Shown here in pieces: positions 18,401 through 26,406 of a DNA stretch of 64,000 nucleotides. The stretch comes from MWAR01 sp035388825. GTDB taxonomy: Bacteria > Muiribacteriota > Ozemobacteria > Ozemobacterales > Ozemobacteraceae. The notes below the pieces were generated by a model that did no database searches, was not told where the DNA came from, and worked only from the letters and a program-made list of their open reading frames with translations. Location of the stretch: contig DAOOQQ010000001.1 of NCBI GenBank assembly GCA_035388825.1, forward strand, positions 1-64,000. The letters run 5' to 3'. The position numbers were made by a program, and so were the translations under genes. How positions within the stretch are numbered: the stretch's first letter is position 1; the number at the start of each line of letters is the position of its first letter.

Positions 18401-19092
18401 CGATCGCGCGCGGCATGATCCTGACCGGCGAACCCGGCCTGATCCAGGGCCCGGCGATGCTGGGCGGCGTCTATGGAGCACCGCAGACGGTCGTGAAGTT
18501 CCTCGATCTGCTCGTCACCATGGCGAAGGACAAGGCCGGAAAGCCTGCCGGAAAAGTCGTGATCGAAGTCTCCGGCAAGCCGGCCGACACCCGGCCGCTC
18601 GGGGAGAAGCCCGTCCGGTTCGAGACGGCTGCCGATGAGGCCGGCCTGACGGCGCCCGAGCATACGGTCGTGCTGATCGAAGACCGGCGGCAGATGCTGA
18701 TGAGCGAGTATCTGACGAAATCCGCCTTCTTCACGGTCAGCCACGATGCCGCATCGATCGGCGTCGGCGAGGAGCGCACGATCCTTGTCGAGCTCGACAA
18801 GAGCCTCGATCCGGTCGATTACTACGCGGTCATCGCCCTGCCGCCCGTGGTGTCGCTGCGCCAGACCGAGGATATCCTGGCCGATTACCGGGGCCAGCTG
18901 CTGTATGGCCAGAAATCGAGCGGCGGCGAGCGGATACAGTTCGTGACCGTGCCGTTCCGCGGCTCGCGCACGATGAAGCTCGTCGTCGAGGGCGCCCTGC
19001 CCGGCAAGAGCCACGGCTTCGTGATGGTCCGCCACCAGTCGAATCCTGCGACTGTCCAGACGGTCGAGATCCCGACGGTCACATGCAGGTGA
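15418..19092 (+). CDS. alpha-2-macroglobulin-like secreted protein lacking the thioester
   Basis: A 1224-residue protein with a signal peptide (IGWIGLAIAAVIGVVMPLAAA). The start has GAGGAGG five bases upstream. Early beta domains (VTVDQPTFWPNEDVHLKVAM at about 60-80) resemble macroglobulin MG domains. FCQLVKTDAAGRAKVSVTMP near 580 fits the A2M domain that precedes the helical thioester domain. The helical part (about 760-1000) is present, but I find no CxEQ motif; the corresponding place reads MTANIVTTMKSWFGHSEALS. Covalent trapping of proteases is therefore unlikely. The gene is about 25% shorter than typical bacterial A2M. The NHL gene overlaps or abuts its stop, so the two are cotranscribed. 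Confidence 0.75.
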   Translation: MVRIGWIGLAIAAVIGVVMPLAAARPGSGGETQGVFQVDPGKKDILELAPGVADRFRLQFVSVTVDQPTFWPNEDVHLKVAMPARPMEKIKVTLGRKDAAPRDLGEFTLNDGGLLIETIMSGSSKPLEVGEYRVEVETADGGFKGDATFAVIEGTLGAVSFAYEFQQLTNAQALEEARAGWFLGNAAGVGARWGNGLNVKNELRVFNKPFDGHVTLKTRCMLPGCNGCEAGPSIEYDMKKGALASVLDVGGHSGPFELEIVTEKGSVRNLFGRSGHVERQVSLVSAGFTSLFKATVAPYENTVAVPGREIYIQKEDGDKEAAFELSSAITGDDGAAKITARADLEGVKAWRLIPKADGSFALDQLTLSGRLKKGEDVTFSVSGPYTFVALGGWETKENEKKEKEQVLRQAWAMLFTPSSLRVKLDTPKQAGPEKNIDITIETFDRASGKPRSVWGMLEVFDNRVADRSPKDPLISATGDSFRNASAGLSRWEDQTGIRRLVRPATKMRMSAPPPPAPSAALDDGFMGKSMMADKEEMSAPMAMAPSIALGATAGMAGGQGSNEVETEAENPEAVREGEKKVVFCQLVKTDAAGRAKVSVTMPPQSGRCKARFVALAGFDYLEAVNDVDVARRGGTVELSAPAMLLRGAEVSLRAFAVCEGGPGKLKISGAGLKQALTLDVPAGGKEFQIPVVGGGSGELVAELTKADGTPVDRRSVAIRDSGEFPVTFTELILSDGKTIRIPRNRTVNVFANPGQLLRGMTANIVTTMKSWFGHSEALSAMAAIDAMLLRSFAERLLNDDGLRATIKADMEKAVRDLDETFFDKQTKLMRPYPGIEGNPVWSVWVLKNLLQVSNTLSGDAPLKAEFAATLRIAGKLAEELTAELGRRKISTEEVGLFTPGSSGGDLVPVVVDGKVVYRALTDAAVVNWYVKQMAPALDIANGPGLKELNERFIKNYDTFRFLRAFERTGPLYYLLLNAKALYLKKDPAFGPLFGTIARGMILTGEPGLIQGPAMLGGVYGAPQTVVKFLDLLVTMAKDKAGKPAGKVVIEVSGKPADTRPLGEKPVRFETAADEAGLTAPEHTVVLIEDRRQMLMSEYLTKSAFFTVSHDAASIGVGEERTILVELDKSLDPVDYYAVIALPPVVSLRQTEDILADYRGQLLYGQKSSGGERIQFVTVPFRGSRTMKLVVEGALPGKSHGFVMVRHQSNPATVQTVEIPTVTCR

Positions 19093-19100
19093 TGTGCGCA

Positions 19101-20384
19101 ATGTTTCCCCGCGGGGGCCGGGCATTCCGGATCCCCGCGGGGATTCTATATCTTGTGGTATTTCTGTGCTCCGTCACGGCCGCGCAGGACGAGGGGCCGC
19201 CGCGGTTCCGGCTGTACGGAACCTACGGCACGGCCGGCCATGCCGACGGCCAGTTCATGCACCCGATGGGGATGGCCGTTTCCCCCGACGGAAAACGGCT
19301 TGCCGTCTGCGATACCGACAACAATCGCGTCGTCGTGCTCCAGATCCGCGTGCCTCTGCCCGACACCTCGGATACGCCGGCCGCCACCCCGACGAAGCCT
19401 CTCCGCATCGAGCTGACGATCGGGGACATCTGGCCCTGGGAGGGCAGCCTGGCGCCGAACGACATGCATGACCGGTGGCGCGAAACCGACAACGCCGATG
19501 GCGTGCGTTCCCCCCGCGAGCTGCCGGGCCGGGCCTACATGGGCGGCCAGGGGCGGGTCCGGCCGGGAACGAACGTGCCGATGGACCGGTTCAACCGGCC
19601 CCAGGCCGTGACCTGGAAGGATGACGAGACGCTCGTCGTGGCCGATACCGACAACCACCGGGTCAAGGCCGTGAAGCTCGACGGCGAAATCCCCTGGATT
19701 CTCGGCCAGGAGGGCTGGAAAGACGGGTATTTCCACCATCCCCTCGGGGTCGATTACGATGCGAAGGGCAACCTGTACGTGTGCGAGCCCCGATCCGGGT
19801 ATCTGCGCGGCCTCGGCCTCGATGCCCTCCAGCGCCAGAGCACCCAGGGCAACCGCCTCCAGCTGTTCGGCCCCGATCTCAAACCGCTCAAACGGGCCGG
19901 CCACATGCACCACATGTCGGGCCGTCGCGACCGCCAGTTCAAGGATCTGGTGCGGGTCTGGGCGGCTCCCGACGGCGGCGCCTGGGTCACCGACTCGGGG
20001 AACCACCGCGTTCTCGAGCTCGATGCCGACCTGCGCACGAAGCGGGTGCTTCGTCAGTGGCCCTTCGCGGCGATGCGGTATCCGCAGGGCATCCACGGCG
20101 ATGGGGCCGGCCGTCTTGCCATCACCGACACCGGCAACCATCGTGTCCTGATCGTCGGCAAAAGCGGCGAGATCGACCAGATCCTGGGCAGCTTCGGCGT
20201 GCAGCCGGGCCGCTTCTCCCTGCCCCGCGAGGCCCGGTTCGGCCCCTACGGCTACCTGTTCGTGCTCGACACCCAGAACTGCCGTATCCAGGTCTACCGC
20301 GAACCCTGGTTCCCCGAGCCGGCCGCCCCGCCCCTCGAACGTCCCGCCTCGCTACCGGCACCGCTCCCAGCCGACTCCCGCTAG
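19101..20384 (+). CDS. secreted NHL-repeat beta-propeller protein
   Basis: About 427 residues. The ATG at 19101 has AGGTGA at ideal spacing; ATGs at 19083 and 19092 are alternatives that overlap the upstream gene. The signal segment is AGILYLVVFLCSVTAAQ. Repeated NHL blades are visible: GQFMHPMGMAVSPDGKRLAV, then CDTDNNRVVVL; FNRPQAVTW, then VADTDNHRVKAV; FHHPLGVDYDAKGNLYV; WVTDSGNHRVLEL; MRYPQGIHGDGAGRLAITDT; and FSLPREARFGPYGYLFVLDT. This makes about six blades of a propeller used for binding. Translation is probably coupled to the macroglobulin-like protein. No catalytic residues were recognised. Confidence 0.8.
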   Translation: MFPRGGRAFRIPAGILYLVVFLCSVTAAQDEGPPRFRLYGTYGTAGHADGQFMHPMGMAVSPDGKRLAVCDTDNNRVVVLQIRVPLPDTSDTPAATPTKPLRIELTIGDIWPWEGSLAPNDMHDRWRETDNADGVRSPRELPGRAYMGGQGRVRPGTNVPMDRFNRPQAVTWKDDETLVVADTDNHRVKAVKLDGEIPWILGQEGWKDGYFHHPLGVDYDAKGNLYVCEPRSGYLRGLGLDALQRQSTQGNRLQLFGPDLKPLKRAGHMHHMSGRRDRQFKDLVRVWAAPDGGAWVTDSGNHRVLELDADLRTKRVLRQWPFAAMRYPQGIHGDGAGRLAITDTGNHRVLIVGKSGEIDQILGSFGVQPGRFSLPREARFGPYGYLFVLDTQNCRIQVYREPWFPEPAAPPLERPASLPAPLPADSR

Positions 20385-20403
20385 CGAAACAAGGCGAAAA
20401 TGG

Positions 20404-20430
20404 GAAGGGGCGGCTTCAGGCCGCCCCTTC
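20404..20430. terminator. bidirectional hairpin between convergent genes
   Basis: GAAGGGGCGGC, a five-base loop, and GCCGCCCCTTC lie between the ends of the NHL and ankyrin genes. An A run on its left gives a short T run on the minus-strand transcript. Confidence 0.6.
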
Positions 20431-20451
20431 AATTCGTCCAGAAACCTCTCT

Positions 20452-21225
20452 CTACTCCTGCATGTGCAGGGCGTCGATCCGCGCGGCTTTCTTCAGGAGC
20501 TCGGCGATTTCGGGCTCTTCGGCTTCGACGGCGTAATCGATCGGGGTTTTGCCGGCCTTGTCCTTCACGGCCGAGCTTGCCCCATGGCCGAGCAGGAACA
20601 TGACGGCTTCCTTTTCCCCGGCGGCGGCGGCCAGGTGCAGCGGTGTCACGCCGTCGGCGTCGGCGGTGCCGATGGCGACGCCCTTCCCGACGAGCAGCTT
20701 GTAGATCTCGATGCGGTCTGGAACGTCGCTTTCCCCGTCACCCGCGGCATAATGCAGGGCGGTCATTCCGGCCTTGTCGACGATCTTGGGATCGGCTTTC
20801 GCGGCGAGCAGCAGGTTGATCTGCGGCATCTCCCCCCCGGCGACGGCGATCAGGAGCGGGGTGACCCCTTCGTTGTCGCGGGCGTCGACCTCGGCGCCCT
20901 TCGCGAGCAGCAGCGAGATGACCGCCGTCTCGGTCGATGTGGCGGCGTGGTGCAGCGGCGTCATGCCCTCCCCATCCGTTGCCTTCACATCCGCGCCGTT
21001 GGCCAGCAGGAACTCGGCGACCGCTTTCTGGCCGCCCGCGCAGGCCGCGTGCAGCGGCGTCTCCCCGTCGGCATTCTTCAGGCTCACGAGCGCAGGCTTG
21101 GCTTTCACGAGGCTCTGCACTTTCGCCAGATCGCCTTTTTCGGCGGCGGTGTGGATCGGGGCGGCGAAGAGGGTCGTGGCGGACAGGAGAACGGCGGCGG
21201 TGGCGCCGAGCAGGGTGCGCTTCAT
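20452..21225 (-). CDS. secreted ankyrin-repeat protein
   Basis: A 257-residue protein with a signal peptide (MKRTLLGATAAVLLSATTLFA, ending before APIH). About seven ankyrin repeats follow, for example ADGETPLHAACAGGQKAVAE, GEGMTPLHHAATSTETAVIS and ADGVTPLHLAAAAGEKEAVM. Such proteins bind other proteins and have no catalytic residues. The gene stands alone between convergent and divergent neighbours. The number of repeats and the signal peptide suggest a periplasmic or exported binding role; the partner is unknown. Confidence 0.85.
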   Translation of the reverse strand: MKRTLLGATAAVLLSATTLFAAPIHTAAEKGDLAKVQSLVKAKPALVSLKNADGETPLHAACAGGQKAVAEFLLANGADVKATDGEGMTPLHHAATSTETAVISLLLAKGAEVDARDNEGVTPLLIAVAGGEMPQINLLLAAKADPKIVDKAGMTALHYAAGDGESDVPDRIEIYKLLVGKGVAIGTADADGVTPLHLAAAAGEKEAVMFLLGHGASSAVKDKAGKTPIDYAVEAEEPEIAELLKKAARIDALHMQE

Positions 21226-21354
21226 GATTCGGTCCTTCCTTCCTCGAACGTTCTGGATATCGTATCGATTGTATCATGCGGGGGGTGGCTCCCGGTGGCG
21301 AAGAGATCCGGCCGGTAGTAGAATTTCCGAAAGATCGACCGAAGGAGAGAGGAT

Positions 21355-22131
21355 ATGGGTGTCCGGAATTATATCGCTATAGCTATCATATCGTGCTTCG
21401 CAGCCGCCTTCTGCCTCGAAGCGGCCGATCCGGTGGCCGTGGAAACCCTGATGAAACAGGCAGCGCAGTTCGGCCGGGAGAAAAAATACGCCGAAGCCGA
21501 GCCGCTTCTCGAGACCGTGATCCGCCTCGAGCCGGCCAATGCCCAGGCGCATTACAGTCTCGCCCTCGTCTACCTCCGGACCGACCGGCCGCACGAGGCG
21601 GCGCAGGAGTATCTGAAGGTGTCGGAGCTCGACGAGAAGCTGGCGACGGCCCTGCGGAAGATCAATCCGATGTTCTCGCTGGTGAAGCCGGCGAAGGGCA
21701 TCGCGACCGAGTCCGGCTACATCACCGCGCCGGCACCGGTCGTCACGCCGCCCACGGAGCGGCCGGACGAGCTCGCGCCGGTTCCCCAGGCGCCGGTTCC
21801 CGATTCCGAAAAGCCGGCGGTAAAAGCAGGGGAGCGAAAGAACGAGGAGGAGAAAGAGCCGAAGACCGAGGCCGATTCCGCAGAGGCCCGGCGGCAGCAG
21901 TATGTCGAGATGACCGAGTCGTCGGTGCCGGAACAGCAGGAGAGCGGCTGGCGGATGCTGATCAGTCTCGACCCGGAAGACCGCTCCTCCTACGAGGGGA
22001 TGGTCGAGCATTGCCGGGAGCGGGGAAAGTTCTCGCAGATGCGTCATTATCTGTACAAGATGGTCGAGATGGGCTGGATGACCAAAGACGAGTGCGACAA
22101 GGAAATCAACGATTACCAGGGCCGCAAGTAA
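21355..22131 (+). CDS. secreted TPR-repeat protein
   Basis: A 258-residue protein. The signal segment is YIAIAIISCFAAAFCLEA. Residues about 30-100 contain two tetratricopeptide repeats (KYAEAEPLLETVIRLEPANA, then YSLALVYLRTDRPHEAAQEY). A Pro/Glu/Lys-rich linker (about 125-180) and a helical C-terminal part follow. GAAGGAGAGAGGAT gives a strong ribosome site. The zinc-ribbon gene follows 29 bases later and is probably cotranscribed. It likely scaffolds envelope proteins; no specific function can be assigned. Confidence 0.78.
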   Translation: MGVRNYIAIAIISCFAAAFCLEAADPVAVETLMKQAAQFGREKKYAEAEPLLETVIRLEPANAQAHYSLALVYLRTDRPHEAAQEYLKVSELDEKLATALRKINPMFSLVKPAKGIATESGYITAPAPVVTPPTERPDELAPVPQAPVPDSEKPAVKAGERKNEEEKEPKTEADSAEARRQQYVEMTESSVPEQQESGWRMLISLDPEDRSSYEGMVEHCRERGKFSQMRHYLYKMVEMGWMTKDECDKEINDYQGRK

Positions 22132-22160
22132 GCGGCTGAACAACGAGAGGAGCTCGAACC

Positions 22161-23303
22161 ATGGCGGAAGAAATCATTCGCGAGGGGAGCTGGATCTGCC
22201 CGAACTGCCGCACGAAGAACCGCGGTGCGCAGGAGAACTGCAATGCCTGCGGGGCGATTCGCGGGAACGTGCCGTTCATCTACGAGGAAGACGGCCGGCA
22301 GGTCACCGACGAGGCGGAAAAGGCCCGCGCGCTTGGCGGGGCCGACTGGGTCTGCCCGTTCTGCGGCGACAGCAACCCGTTCGATGGGACGGCGTGCAAA
22401 GGCTGCTCGGCTCCGCGCTCGGAAGGGAAGCAGCGCGGGGTGAAAAACCTGGGCGCTTCCGGTGGCGGTCAGGGCGGGGGTGCGGCCCGCCTGGCGGACG
22501 AGGTGCTGCCGGCGGAGGGGCTCTCGACCGCGCGTCCGGTTTCCCCGGCGGTGGCGTGGTTCTTCAAGATCGGTTGCGGTGGCCTGCTGCTGCTGATCGC
22601 CTCGTTGATGGGCCTGGAGTGCATGACCTGGACCCAGGTCGTCGAGGTGACGGGGCTGGCGTGGGAGCGCACGATCGAGGTCGAGGAGCTGAAGGCGGTC
22701 CGGCACGAAGACTGGTCGGACCGGATGCCCGCCGGTGCGCGGGTTCTCGGCCGAGCCGAGAAGATCCGGTCGTATCGCGACGTGCTGGTCGGCCATCGCG
22801 AAGTCGAGGAAACCTACACCGAGCAGCAGCAGACCGGCACGCGGCGCGTCAAGACGGGCGTGCAGGACCTGGGCAACGGCCGGTTCAAGGAGATCTGGTC
22901 GGACGAGCCGGTCTACCGCGATGTCCAGAAACGGCGGCGCGTCACGAAGCCGGTCTATCGGCAGGAGCCCGTGTACGGCACCTGGATGACGTATGAGGCG
23001 GACGAGTGGGTGAAAGTGGACACGGCGGCCGCGAAGGGCACGATCGAGCTGCCCGCCTGGCCCCCGACCGGCGTGAAACAGCCCGTCGAGAACCGCCTGG
23101 GCGCGCGCCGCGAGGGCGTGCGGACCGAGACCTACAAGATCACGCTCAAATCTTTGAAAGATAGTAAAATCTATGAAATAACAGAGATCGGCTCGAAGAA
23201 GCTCGATGCCGCCACGTTCGAGAAGATGCGCCCCGGTACGAAGTGGACCGCGGGCATCAGCGGCCTCGGCAGTATCAAGGAGCTCGCCGCAGCCACGCCC
23301 TGA
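22161..23303 (+). CDS. membrane protein with two zinc ribbons
   Basis: A 380-residue protein. Two RanBP2-like four-Cys fingers are seen: WICPNCRTKNRGAQENCNAC (about 11-30) and WVCPFCGDSNPFDGTACKGC (about 63-82). Residues about 136-160 (CGGLLLLIASLMGLECMTW) form one membrane helix. The C-terminal 210 residues are rich in beta-strand and charged residues, with YRDVLVGHREVEETY and similar lines. The fingers would face the cytoplasm and the tail the outside. I do not recognise the C-terminal family; zinc-ribbon sensors of this layout are common but uncharacterised. Confidence 0.72.
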   Translation: MAEEIIREGSWICPNCRTKNRGAQENCNACGAIRGNVPFIYEEDGRQVTDEAEKARALGGADWVCPFCGDSNPFDGTACKGCSAPRSEGKQRGVKNLGASGGGQGGGAARLADEVLPAEGLSTARPVSPAVAWFFKIGCGGLLLLIASLMGLECMTWTQVVEVTGLAWERTIEVEELKAVRHEDWSDRMPAGARVLGRAEKIRSYRDVLVGHREVEETYTEQQQTGTRRVKTGVQDLGNGRFKEIWSDEPVYRDVQKRRRVTKPVYRQEPVYGTWMTYEADEWVKVDTAAAKGTIELPAWPPTGVKQPVENRLGARREGVRTETYKITLKSLKDSKIYEITEIGSKKLDAATFEKMRPGTKWTAGISGLGSIKELAAATP

Positions 23304-23315
23304 CCCTGAGCCGAT

Positions 23316-23362
23316 CGGCAGACGGCCGGCCTTTCGGGACCTGAAAGGCCGGCCGTCTGCCG
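23316..23362. terminator. long inverted repeat between convergent genes
   Basis: Twenty-base perfect arms (23316-23335 and 23343-23362) with a seven-base loop lie between the zinc-ribbon gene and the rubrerythrin-like gene. No T run follows on either strand, but the position fits a shared terminator. Confidence 0.6.
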
Positions 23363-23368
23363 TTGGGG

Positions 23369-23845
23369 TCACCGCCGGCTGAATTCGGCGTTTTCCAGGG
23401 TGAGTTCCGGATGACCGATGTAGGTGATGATCTCGTCGAGAATCGTGACGTGGTCGTGTTCCTCTTCGGCCAGGGTCAGAAACAGCTTGCGCTGCCCCTC
23501 ATCCTTCGTCTCGCGGGCCTTCTCGCGATAGAACTTCTCGCTCGCTTCCTCGCTCTTCTGCGCTTCCCGATACACCTCGATCTGCGGACCGGTGAGGTTG
23601 AACCGCATCTTTTCCTTCCGGAATCCCGCGAGGATGTCCCGCGCATCGGTGAGAACCCGGCATTCGGCCAGTTCGGCGTGTTCCGCTTTCTCCATGCGCG
23701 CCACCGTCTCGTAGTGTCGTTTCTCGCCTTCGGCCAGCATCGTGAAGATGTTTCGCATCCCGGGGTTGGGGGCCGTTTTCGCCAGTTCCCGATACATCGC
23801 CTCGGACTGGGCTTCCTTCTGCCTGGCAAACTCGAAGATGTTCAT
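23369..23845 (-). CDS. rubrerythrin/ferritin-like di-iron protein
   Basis: A 158-residue four-helix protein. Helix motifs EAQSEAMYRELA, EGEKRHYETVARM, EASEKFYREKA and EEEHDHVTILDEI supply the repeated Glu and ExxH ligands of a di-iron centre. It has no rubredoxin Cys domain, so it belongs to the COG1633/YhjR-like ferritin-like group rather than classical rubrerythrin. It probably protects against peroxide or stores iron. GGAGG is seven bases before the ATG. The reading frame continues open upstream into an oxidoreductase fragment (23846-24007), so a longer fusion product is possible. Confidence 0.85.
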   Translation of the reverse strand: MNIFEFARQKEAQSEAMYRELAKTAPNPGMRNIFTMLAEGEKRHYETVARMEKAEHAELAECRVLTDARDILAGFRKEKMRFNLTGPQIEVYREAQKSEEASEKFYREKARETKDEGQRKLFLTLAEEEHDHVTILDEIITYIGHPELTLENAEFSRR

Positions 23846-24007
23846 GGGATCCTCCATAATAAAATATGATATGTACTCCTTGCTGGAGAAGACGTGGAAG
23901 CCGTCGAGCCGGAACGCGAGCGTGAGTACGGTTTCGATGGACTGGATACCGGAGCCGGCCTCGCCGGCGAGAACGATGGACAGGGGACTTCGGACCGTGC
24001 TGGCCAT
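23846..24007 (-). pseudogene. remnant of 2-oxoacid:acceptor oxidoreductase, gamma-domain start
   Basis: In frame with the ferritin-like gene, and with its own ATG and GAGGA site, 54 codons read SIVLAGEAGSGIQSIETVLT, then GFHVFSSKEY. This is the N-terminus of the gamma domain of 2-oxoacid:ferredoxin oxidoreductases (GEAGQGIQ ... YHVFxSQDY in the family). It stops at the point where the RxRGG segment should follow and runs straight into the ferritin-like start. It is either a decayed gene or a small fused leader. Confidence 0.6.
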
Positions 24008-24105
24008 TCGAAGATCCTCACTCTGTTGTGTCGGTCCATCTGACGGGACCACTACGGGAAGTATAGCTCACCGGAACCGGAATTGCGAACCCGTCACCAA
24101 CCCTC

Positions 24106-24135
24106 TTGCACGCCGTCGCCGGGGTGTGCTATCCT
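24106..24135 (+). promoter_or_regulatory. tRNA promoter
   Basis: TTGCAC (24106-24111), 18 bases, TATCCT (24130-24135), then ten bases to the first base of the tRNA. Spacing and position fit a tRNA promoter. Confidence 0.6.
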
Positions 24136-24143
24136 CGTTTCTG

Positions 24144-24218
<75 letters not shown>

Positions 24219-24222
24219 CTCG

Positions 24223-24261
24223 AAAAGGCCCCGGAAACCCTCACAGGTTCCGGGGCTTTTT
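24223..24261 (+). terminator. Rho-independent terminator of the tRNA
   Basis: AAAAGGCCCCGGAAACC and GGTTCCGGGGCTTTTT pair around a short loop, and the stem ends in five T residues. It begins five bases after the tRNA. Confidence 0.85.
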
Positions 24262-24291
24262 GCGTGTCGGCGATAACCGAGACGGGCTGGT

Positions 24292-24468
24292 TCAGGGCTC
24301 GTCGGGGAGCGGGGTGGCGGGGCGGGCGGGCTCTTCGAAGGCTTCGTCGCCGCGGTGGAGGATGACCTGGCGGACGATCGGCCAGCCGAACAGATACAGG
24401 AACAGGGCTGCCAGAAGGGCCAGAATCAGATACAGCCACGGGGCGCCGCGCCGGTTTCGCTTCAACAT
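24292..24468 (-). CDS. small single-pass membrane protein
   Basis: A 58-residue frame on the minus strand. A basic N-terminus (MLKRNRRGAPW) is followed by one clear membrane helix (LYLILALLAALFLYLFGW) and an acidic, Pro-rich tail ending PLPDEP. The codon pattern is that of the neighbouring genes. The ribosome site is weak. The basic end should stay inside. Function unknown; the membrane helix and codon usage are the only support. Confidence 0.55.
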   Translation of the reverse strand: MLKRNRRGAPWLYLILALLAALFLYLFGWPIVRQVILHRGDEAFEEPARPATPLPDEP

Positions 24469-24619
24469 GAGACCATGGTATCACCGAGAGCAACGCGAGG
24501 GAATTTCCTGGGATGAATGCCGTCGGAGCCGCCTGCCCCTGTCGTTTTGCTTGTCGTGGATGTAATCAATCATATATATATTCTGAAAGATATGTCTTTG
24601 TTGGCGGGCGTGGACTGAT

Positions 24620-24648
24620 TTGACCGGGGCGGGGAAATCTGATAGAAA
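24620..24648 (+). promoter_or_regulatory. possible promoter of the efflux operon
   Basis: TTGACC (24620-24625), 17 bases, TAGAAA (24643-24648), about 95 bases before the first TolC-like gene. The boxes are imperfect, but no better candidate lies in the gap from 24469 to 24743, where I see nothing else. Confidence 0.4.
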
Positions 24649-24743
24649 TTCGGGAACGGGGTACGAGGCCGCCTGTTTCTGCTATTTTTTCAGATGCAGC
24701 TTTCGGAACAGGGAACCAGCGCGTCAACCCCCCAGTGAGAAGG

Positions 24744-26378
24744 ATGAATTCGATATCACGTTCCCCGAACTGGCTCGTGGTGGTTGCTATTCTCGTGCTG
24801 GGGTGTCTGCACGGGGTTTCGCCGTCAAGGGCGGCCACCGGCATCGAAGCCGCCGGGACGGGGACGGCGTCCGGCACCATCGGGGTGTCGCTCGGGGAGT
24901 GCGTCGCCCTGGCGCTGCGCCGGAACGTCTCGATCCGCGTTGCCTACATGGATCGCGCGCTGGCGCGGTTCAACTTCGTCACGAACCACGATTATGCGTT
25001 CCGGCCCAACGTCGGGATCGGCCTGACGGCCGGCCGTGAGGGCTCGGGGGAGACGTCGCGGACCGGATCGACGGCCGGCAGCGACCGGGTGACCTCGGCC
25101 CTGAACGTCTCCAATCCCCTTCCCACGGGGGGCAGCATCACCTTTTCGGGCAATCCCTGGTCCCGTTCCCGGGCCCGCTCGCAGCGGGATTTCGAGGATG
25201 CCGTCGACCAGGCCTCGATCGACCGTTCGTGGAGTGTCAGCCTGAGCCAGCCCCTGCTGCGCGGCGCCTTTTCGGATTACGGCACTTCCGACCGGCGCAG
25301 GTTCGCCATCGCCGAGAGCCAGAACATCCTGGCGCTCAAGGAGACGGTGATGACCGAGATCATGAAGGTGATCCGCGCCTACCGGAGCCTGTTGCAGGCA
25401 CGCTGGAATCTCGACATCAACCGCCAGGCCCTGGAACGGGCCAAAACCCAGGCACAGATGAGTGAAAAGCTCATCGAGATGGGCCGCATGCCGCGCATGG
25501 AGCTGATCCAGTCGCGTTCCGACGTGGCCAACCGCGAACTGAGCCTCGAAAGCGCGACGAACGAGTTCGACCAGGCCCGCATCGCCCTCCTGAAACTTCT
25601 CGATCTCGACGTCTCGACCCGGATCGAGCCTTCCGGGGAGCTCGAGCAGCCCGCCTTTTCGCTCGAGGAACAGGAGATCGTCGACACCATCCGGGCGCAC
25701 CAGCCCGGCTATCTGTCGGCCCGGCTGGGCCTGGAAACGTCGCGGATCGACCTGATGCGGGCGCGCCGGGACCAGCGGTGGGATCTCACGATCACGGCGG
25801 CTTACGCCCGCACGCGCACGGATCTCATTCCGGGGGATGCGACCAAAGGCCACGAGTGGTCCGTGGACCTCGGGCTCGATGTTCCCGTTTACGGCAGCGA
25901 TCGCCGCGCGCTGCGCAGCGCCGTGCTCGGCGCCTCCAACGAACGGAACAAGGCGGAGCTCCAGTTCCGGAAGCTCGAGGACGACATCCGCCTCGAAGCC
26001 CGGAACCGGGTGCAGCAGCTGGGAACCCTCGCCCGCCAGGTCGAACTCGCGTCGGCCGCCCGCGATCTGGCCGAGCAGAAGCTCACCTTCGAACAGGAGA
26101 AGCTCAAAACCGGCCGGACCACGAACTTCCAGGTGGTGTCGTTCCAGGACGAGGTCCGGAATGCGCACATCACCGAACTCTCGGCCCGCATCGCGTATCT
26201 CAATGCCCTCGACGACCTCGACCTGACCATGGGAACGACGGTCCGCACCTGGGGGGTGGTTCTCAACGAAAACGCACCGGGCCGCGGCCCGGAGCAGGTG
26301 GCCTCGGCATCCGCGGAGGCCACATCCCCAACGGAGGAGAAGGAAATCGATGGAAAGCAAAACGACCCCGTTCGTTAG
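24744..26378 (+). CDS. TolC-family outer-membrane efflux protein (first)
   Basis: About 544 residues with an N-terminal signal segment (WLVVVAILVLGCLHGV). Two repeats typical of TolC (OEP) are present: VSLGECVALALRRNVSIRVA near 48 opens the first, and long coiled-coil helices (for example QALERAKTQAQMSEKLIEMG near 230 and ARDLAEQKLTFEQEKLKTGR near 440) form the periplasmic tunnel. The ATG at 24744 is preceded directly by AGAAGG; a GTG three codons earlier is possible. It heads an operon of six genes that encodes a complete tripartite exporter. A second TolC ends the operon. Confidence 0.85.
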   Translation: MNSISRSPNWLVVVAILVLGCLHGVSPSRAATGIEAAGTGTASGTIGVSLGECVALALRRNVSIRVAYMDRALARFNFVTNHDYAFRPNVGIGLTAGREGSGETSRTGSTAGSDRVTSALNVSNPLPTGGSITFSGNPWSRSRARSQRDFEDAVDQASIDRSWSVSLSQPLLRGAFSDYGTSDRRRFAIAESQNILALKETVMTEIMKVIRAYRSLLQARWNLDINRQALERAKTQAQMSEKLIEMGRMPRMELIQSRSDVANRELSLESATNEFDQARIALLKLLDLDVSTRIEPSGELEQPAFSLEEQEIVDTIRAHQPGYLSARLGLETSRIDLMRARRDQRWDLTITAAYARTRTDLIPGDATKGHEWSVDLGLDVPVYGSDRRALRSAVLGASNERNKAELQFRKLEDDIRLEARNRVQQLGTLARQVELASAARDLAEQKLTFEQEKLKTGRTTNFQVVSFQDEVRNAHITELSARIAYLNALDDLDLTMGTTVRTWGVVLNENAPGRGPEQVASASAEATSPTEEKEIDGKQNDPVR

Positions 26379-26406
26379 ATATATAAAAATATATAGGAGG
26401 ATCTTT

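Noticed and set aside
15103..19125. 1340-codon open frame on the minus strand opposite the macroglobulin-like gene
   Set aside because: It covers the same bases as a gene with signal peptide, ribosome site and family motifs. The antisense product is an Arg/Gly-rich shadow.
23369..24007. A single genuine 2-oxoacid oxidoreductase subunit
   Set aside because: Only the first 45 residues match that family; the rest is a complete ferritin-like four-helix protein with its own start signals.
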